Of a stretch of 64,000 nt of DNA, positions 58,915-64,000 are shown piece after piece. Each line of letters opens with the position of its first letter. Within the stretch, counting starts at the first letter, position 1. The notes below the pieces were generated by a model that saw only the letters and a program-made list of their open reading frames with translations, had not been told where the DNA came from and made no database searches. The DNA lies in the NCBI GenBank assembly GCA_019802505.1, contig JAFMOC010000023.1, forward strand, positions 2,684,001 through 2,748,000, written 5' to 3'. This DNA is from Corydoras sp. C115. Lineage: Eukaryota; Chordata; Actinopteri; Siluriformes; Callichthyidae. The position numbers and the translations under genes were made by a program.

Positions 58915-61335
58915 CCACCTTAAAAAAAATCTTTTTAATTTTAATTTAATGAAACAAATTTAGGCAAAATGTTTAGGCAAAGATTACCTCCAATAGTTAA
59001 AAGACATGTAAATAAGAACGTTTTTATAGATACTAAATTGCCCCTATGTTTGACTGTGCACACATGTACAGGCAACCTGTTTATGGATTTTCATTAAAGA
59101 TTTGAAATAGGTTTCAGCACCCTTAAAATCTTAATTTGGAATTAACAGTGGGAAATTAATTATTCCCAATCATATAAAACCATATTGTCAAAAACCATAT
59201 CCAATAGCATATAGATGCAAATTATATTTAATATTGTTTGTCTGTAAGATTATTTTGCCATTCTCAAAAGAAATATATCTCGGCTTGCTAATTTCTAATT
59301 CCTATTGGTACAGGAGTTTTTAGCTATATTGCTACCAAAAACATCATTAGTCATTGGAGTGGAGTCATTTTACCCATTAAGAGCACACCAGTCATTATGA
59401 GATGATGTCAGTGTTGTAGAATGGCATCAAGAGATTTTTATTAAAGTTCCTTGCAGTGCCCTCAAACCCCACAGAATATGCTCACACTGTGGCTTCCTTT
59501 TTTACATCTGTTCCTGATAATGAAGGATTGAGGGTGGTCATGTAAATGCAAGACTGCACAATCAGCAGAGACAGGTTACACCAGTCCAACAATTTATTTC
59601 AGCAAATGTTTCTGTGGAATTTATTTTGAAAACAACAAAAAAAAAATGCATCTCTTGTCAATGAGGTTGACTGACTAGACTCATAGACTTTAGATTATTT
59701 CATCTTAACATTATCATTGTATTGTATTTGGTGGTGTATTCTAAATCTTTATCATAAATTAGTATTTTGACTATTGACCTCAATTACTGCACTTATTATT
59801 GTATAGATTGTGTTAAATATGAGAAGACAAAAAATGTTCTAACATTGTTAGTTTACCATATAAAAGCTGCTATGGTCAGACATGTAATTGTAAAATAAGA
59901 ACATATTTGTTGTCTCCCTTTGCGCCAGATTTAGCATCAAAAAAAGAAAGGTTTAAAAATGTAACAAAAAATAAACATGTGTTTAAAAAAAATAACAATA
60001 ATAATAACCCAAATACAGTCCAATACAGCTTTTATCCATGGCAATCCAAAGGAACAAGCTCAGCACCAGTAGAAAAAGCATGGCAATAACTAGAATGAAA
60101 AGACCATGTAGGTAGTATCTTAGCATAGTGGGCTTGTTGTTTAATATTTAAACATAGGTCTGTGCAGTTTTTCAATGTACCATGTGATATATATAGTCTT
60201 TATAAATGTCTTTATTCTCAGTGTTAAACTGTATGCTATTGTATGTAATAATAAAAACAAAAATACTGCTGCTTTATATTTATATCACCTGGAGAGAGTG
60301 CCTAGAACAAACGTCAGTACACTTGCATTTTCATAACACAGTATACAAAAACTGGTTTCACAAAGGACCACTTCTAAGCTTTCCTAAATATGTCTGCTTT
60401 ATTTCCTACCGGCTCTGTGGAGGCGAAAGTCATGTTGATTATGAAAAAGGCATTGAAACAAGTGAATAGACGTTTAAGATAAAAAAAAAAACATATTCTA
60501 CTGTAAACTTGACAGGATCCTTTTTGCTGTACCTCATGCTTGGAATGTTTGCTGCTTACTTATTCAGTATTTTAGTAATTTAAGTCACTTAGCAATATAC
60601 AGTGTTGTAAATAATAGAATTATTTATTATGAATGTGGTTGTTTTTATTTATATCTACACTGTGTTCATCTAAGTTATTTTTGTATGTCTGTTGTAAACG
60701 TTAAATGGTGTTAATGAAAGTGTCTTTTCCTCCTCACTATTCTCTCTGTCAGTTTATCCTGTCCAGTTTAAGCTGCAGGTCTAACCTTACTGCATGCGAA
60801 ATGAACAAACGATGCTTCTTCTCGGCCACACTGACATCAGTGATGAATGTTGTTTAAGGGGGAAACTTATAGAAATGTGAACGGGGAAAAAGCTGGACAA
60901 AGCTCCTCTTTGCCTTATTAAATTCTCACTCTGGTTTATATTCCATACGTGTGTGTATTTAATTTAAAGGAAACGTCTAGGGAAAGTTGATTTCCTCTGT
61001 GTGCCTATGGATGTACACTTTAAAAAGTTCAGAGACTAAAGACGCACTTGTGGTTTATGGTAAATAGTTAAATAGGTGAAAATAAGTAGTGGAAGCATGA
61101 AGGTATTTGGGCTTCTATATTTATCTAAAGATAAATGGGCTTTTGTGAAGCCTCCTGCAAAGCTGTCGAGTCATCATGACATCAATAGGTACATGCATAG
61201 GTTCACAAAAATTTATAAATTAATTTCATTTAAGATTTAAATGTAGATTGGTACATAATTATAAAATATATTTTTATGTAAATTAATGACCAAACAGCAT
61301 TAACTTTGTTTACAATTACCACAAGTAACTATTAA
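58915..61335. other. Possible distal 3' UTR or intergenic sequence
   Basis: No gene or repeat recognised. A Pumilio-type TGTAAATA is at 60606-60613, and a less AT-rich patch lies at 60740-60960. Both would matter only if the pappa 3' UTR reaches here. Confidence 0.35.
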
Positions 61336-61337
61336 CT

Positions 61338-61402
61338 AGGCATGGTGGCTAGCACATTTGCCTCTCAGCACTGGGGATCCAGGTTTGAATCTGGGTTTTC
61401 GA
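61338..61402 (+). mobile_element. DANA-like SINE head fragment, + orientation
   Basis: ggcatggtggctagcacatttgc.. to gtttgaatctggg only. Confidence 0.65.
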
Positions 61403-63446
61403 ATCCAATATTTTGCTTTGCTAGATAACATTTCTATACATTTTATAGTTAAAATGCCGCTATTAATTCAGAACCCATAATTATCATAAGAATAATCCCC
61501 ACAAAAAAAATCTGTTTGTGGATATTTACATATGAAAAAAATTTCAGGTAAAATAAATTAATGTAATAAAAATCTGCAATAAATCAAAGCACCAAAATTA
61601 TTCATCCTGTTTGACATGTGGCCGAGTACACTGCAATGCAACAGGTTAGAACTGTAACTCTGCCTTCCATAAACACTGGTCTCCGGAAGCACTGTTTAAA
61701 CCTAATGAACCCACTTTACTCTGATTCAGACTCATTGCACTGGTTTGGGCACTTACCACAATCTGTATTTTTTTCTTTGAAATGCTAAAACCGATTGTCA
61801 GTTCTCCATGCATATCTTTTGTGTCTTCATGTGATGTTTTCACACAACAGACATCCGCTGTACTGTATATTTTCATAAACCCCTCAAAAAATACTATCAA
61901 TAGAAAGGACATTGACATTATTATTATTTTTTTATATGTATCATTTAGACAATAAACACTGGTTAAGTAATAAAATGTTATGGTGGTTCATTAACTTGAC
62001 TGCACATTAAACATTCCTTAAACTGGACTTCATCACTTCATGATGCACTGCACTGTATTATACAATCTACTAGTTGTGATAATTCATTATTTCTTTCAAG
62101 ACACTTACTACGGGGTGCTACAGGTTTGACATGCTGGGTGGTGGACAATTCTTGGTACAGCAGTGACAATAAGATATTCCAAACCTTCAACTGTGTCTGA
62201 TCTACTTTTACCAGTTCAACACACACTAACCCAGCTTGGTGTCAATGCAGAGTGACTACAGAGTGATTAAGAATCATTCACAACCCAAATAATCTTATTT
62301 AATGGGAGTCCTAACCATTAAAGAACAGTCATGTATGCAGTTAAACAGGTCTACTATTACCTATAATTGAATATAACTACGAAACCTGCATCTGTTGGTA
62401 AGTAGATCTAAAAAAAAAAAAAAAGGGCAATAAGTGTAAAATTAGAAAGATGTACATCATAAAGTGGTCATTGTGTTTTTTGATAAAAATTTAAATCTGT
62501 TATTATGTATATTCAGTCTTATAATCCTAATTTTTGCCATTCATCCATAACTAATGCTGATTTTTGACCTTAAAGAGTTAATCGATTAGCATGTTCTTTA
62601 AAGGAAACTTTATAGCACCAACTCTCAATTATTTTTACAAACCTTAAAAAAATTATATTTTGAAAATTTTAACTTTACTTATTTTTTCCCCTAAAATGTT
62701 AAATTCAAGAAAATACTACAGACACTGCACATAAAAAATTAATAATGCATAAACACATTTTCACATTTTCACATTTATACTTTTGCTATTGTCTTACTTG
62801 TAAATAGAATTACTGTATATAAAATGTAATGAATTAATAAAAGTGTGATTAAAGTAGTTAAAATTGATATTATTTTTAAAAATCTGAATTTCCTTAATTT
62901 AAAGTTACTGAATCTTTTTGTACTGTATTTTTAATTAATTTAATTAAAGCTTTTATAGGACTTGAATTCATATTTCATAATAAAGCGATCCACTCTTACC
63001 ATGTGGAGTGCAAGGTGAAAACTGTAATTTTCTAAAACAACTGAACTGATGCATACCTTTATTTAACTTTATATTGTGGTTTTTGCTCTCTATAATTTTC
63101 CATCTGTACCATGCCTGCGTGGATAAGGATACACATGATTTATGAGGCCCTTTGGCTCTTGAACAGAGTGACATGAAGAGCATGACTATTGAAATGCACT
63201 TTGAGAATAATAGTTATGTTATATATAAAAAGAAATGATTATCAGTTTATATTAGCCTCTTGCAGACATGTTTATTTTTTTACAACAAATGACTCTGATA
63301 ACATGTAATTACCATTGTTTAATAATGGGTCAGTTTCATTTATTACGGTTCTAACAGTTTTTACTTTAACAGGTTAGAAAACAAAGTCAGATGTGGTTTT
63401 AGTTCACAGTGTACTTCCAAAAGGTCACATAAATACATTTGCTTAA
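61403..63446. other. Intergenic sequence with weak minus-strand exon-like signals
   Basis: No recognised gene. Two minus-strand stretches with good donors (61757 and 62109) are discussed in the findings. Confidence 0.3.
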
Positions 63447-64000
63447 ATTTTGTGCCAGCTATTCCTTGGAGAGTTTGGAGAGGATTTTGTGTGTGTGTGT
63501 GTGCATGCGTGTGTGTGTGTGTGTGTGTCCTTTATTCATCGCTTTCAGTTTATCAGTATACACACTGTAGTCTGGCCACTACTCAAAAAGAAATCTGCAT
63601 TGGTCTTTGTTAAGGTAAGCAAATCCAGTGGGTGTAGCTACAGTGGCCAAGTGTGTTGGTGTATAGTTAAAATCAAAGGCCACTTCACTCTGTGGGCAGT
63701 TGCTGAAACTGGCATAAGTAGGGCTGTGGTTTTGTGGTTTAAGAACAGCTTTAAGGTCACCAAAAGGCCCATTCGTTCAAAGATCTATCGTGAACTTCTT
63801 GTCCCTCTTCCAGTATGGGATTTTCCCTTACCTTCCACAAGGGTGGAAAAATTGAAGAACAAATCTGTTTTAGAAATGCACTTGACCTCAGGCAATGGTA
63901 CTGAACCATTACAGAGAGTAGCACAGCTTGTTATTTTTCACTGCTATTCTGGGAGGCTAAATACGGGCAGGAACCACTGTGAATGCAAGCGGCTTGCAGT
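63447..64000 (+). other. 184-codon open frame running off the window end, unidentified
   Basis: From the codon after a TAA at 63444-63446 the frame is open to base 64000. It passes through a (GT)n tract (63489-63527) and then about 157 codons of mixed composition. The only ATG is late (63876), so if coding it would be an internal exon or a transposon fragment. No domain recognised. The minus strand also has shorter open frames here. The sequence is less AT-rich than the preceding 5 kb. Confidence 0.3.
63489..63528 (+). repeat. (GT)n microsatellite
   Basis: About 19 GT units with a catgc interruption. Confidence 0.93.

Overview
The window is fish nuclear DNA, probably a siluriform or other otophysan teleost. 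It is AT-rich and intron-dominated, with GT-AG splice sites, long (AT)n, (GT)n and (ATT)n microsatellites, about thirty copies of one DANA/Mermaid-like tRNA-derived SINE, and several Tc1/mariner remnants. Nothing prokaryotic or viral-genome-like is visible.

One gene is certain: the 3' half of pappalysin-1 (PAPP-A, fish pappaa/pappab) on the + strand. I found 15 exons between 9639 and 57308. Their splice phases agree throughout and they encode the last 715 residues. In order these are the end of a fibronectin-like segment, a Cys-rich CGDG/GDGC segment, a beta-rich central region, five sushi (SCR/CCP) modules, the third Lin12-Notch repeat (LNR3) and a short Cys-rich tail ending at a TGA. The metzincin catalytic domain and earlier parts lie upstream of the window. 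Residue numbers below count from the first complete codon of the first visible exon.

Layout: 1-9638 is an upstream intron full of SINE and LINE debris. 9639-28002 carries exons A-G (to the first half of SCR1). 28003-33980 is a long repeat-rich intron with the largest (AT)n and (GT)n tracts. 34493-50839 carries exons H-N (SCR1-5 and LNR3), with a Tc1-like transposon between H and I. 50840-57203 is a long last intron with a LINE/SINE nest and an LTR-like block. 57204-57308 is the terminal exon. 57309-64000 is 3' UTR and intergenic DNA. The last 550 bases are less AT-rich and hold a 184-codon open frame that I cannot identify.

Points most worth a second look: SCR2 has Phe where the other four sushi modules have a cysteine; a second in-frame donor in the SCR4 exon; a Tc1-like element with 36 residues between its last two catalytic positions and three separate lesions; a Tc1 pseudogene with a 279-bp internal duplication; and unassigned coding-like signals at 61.7-64 kb. 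I found no convincing new biological system.
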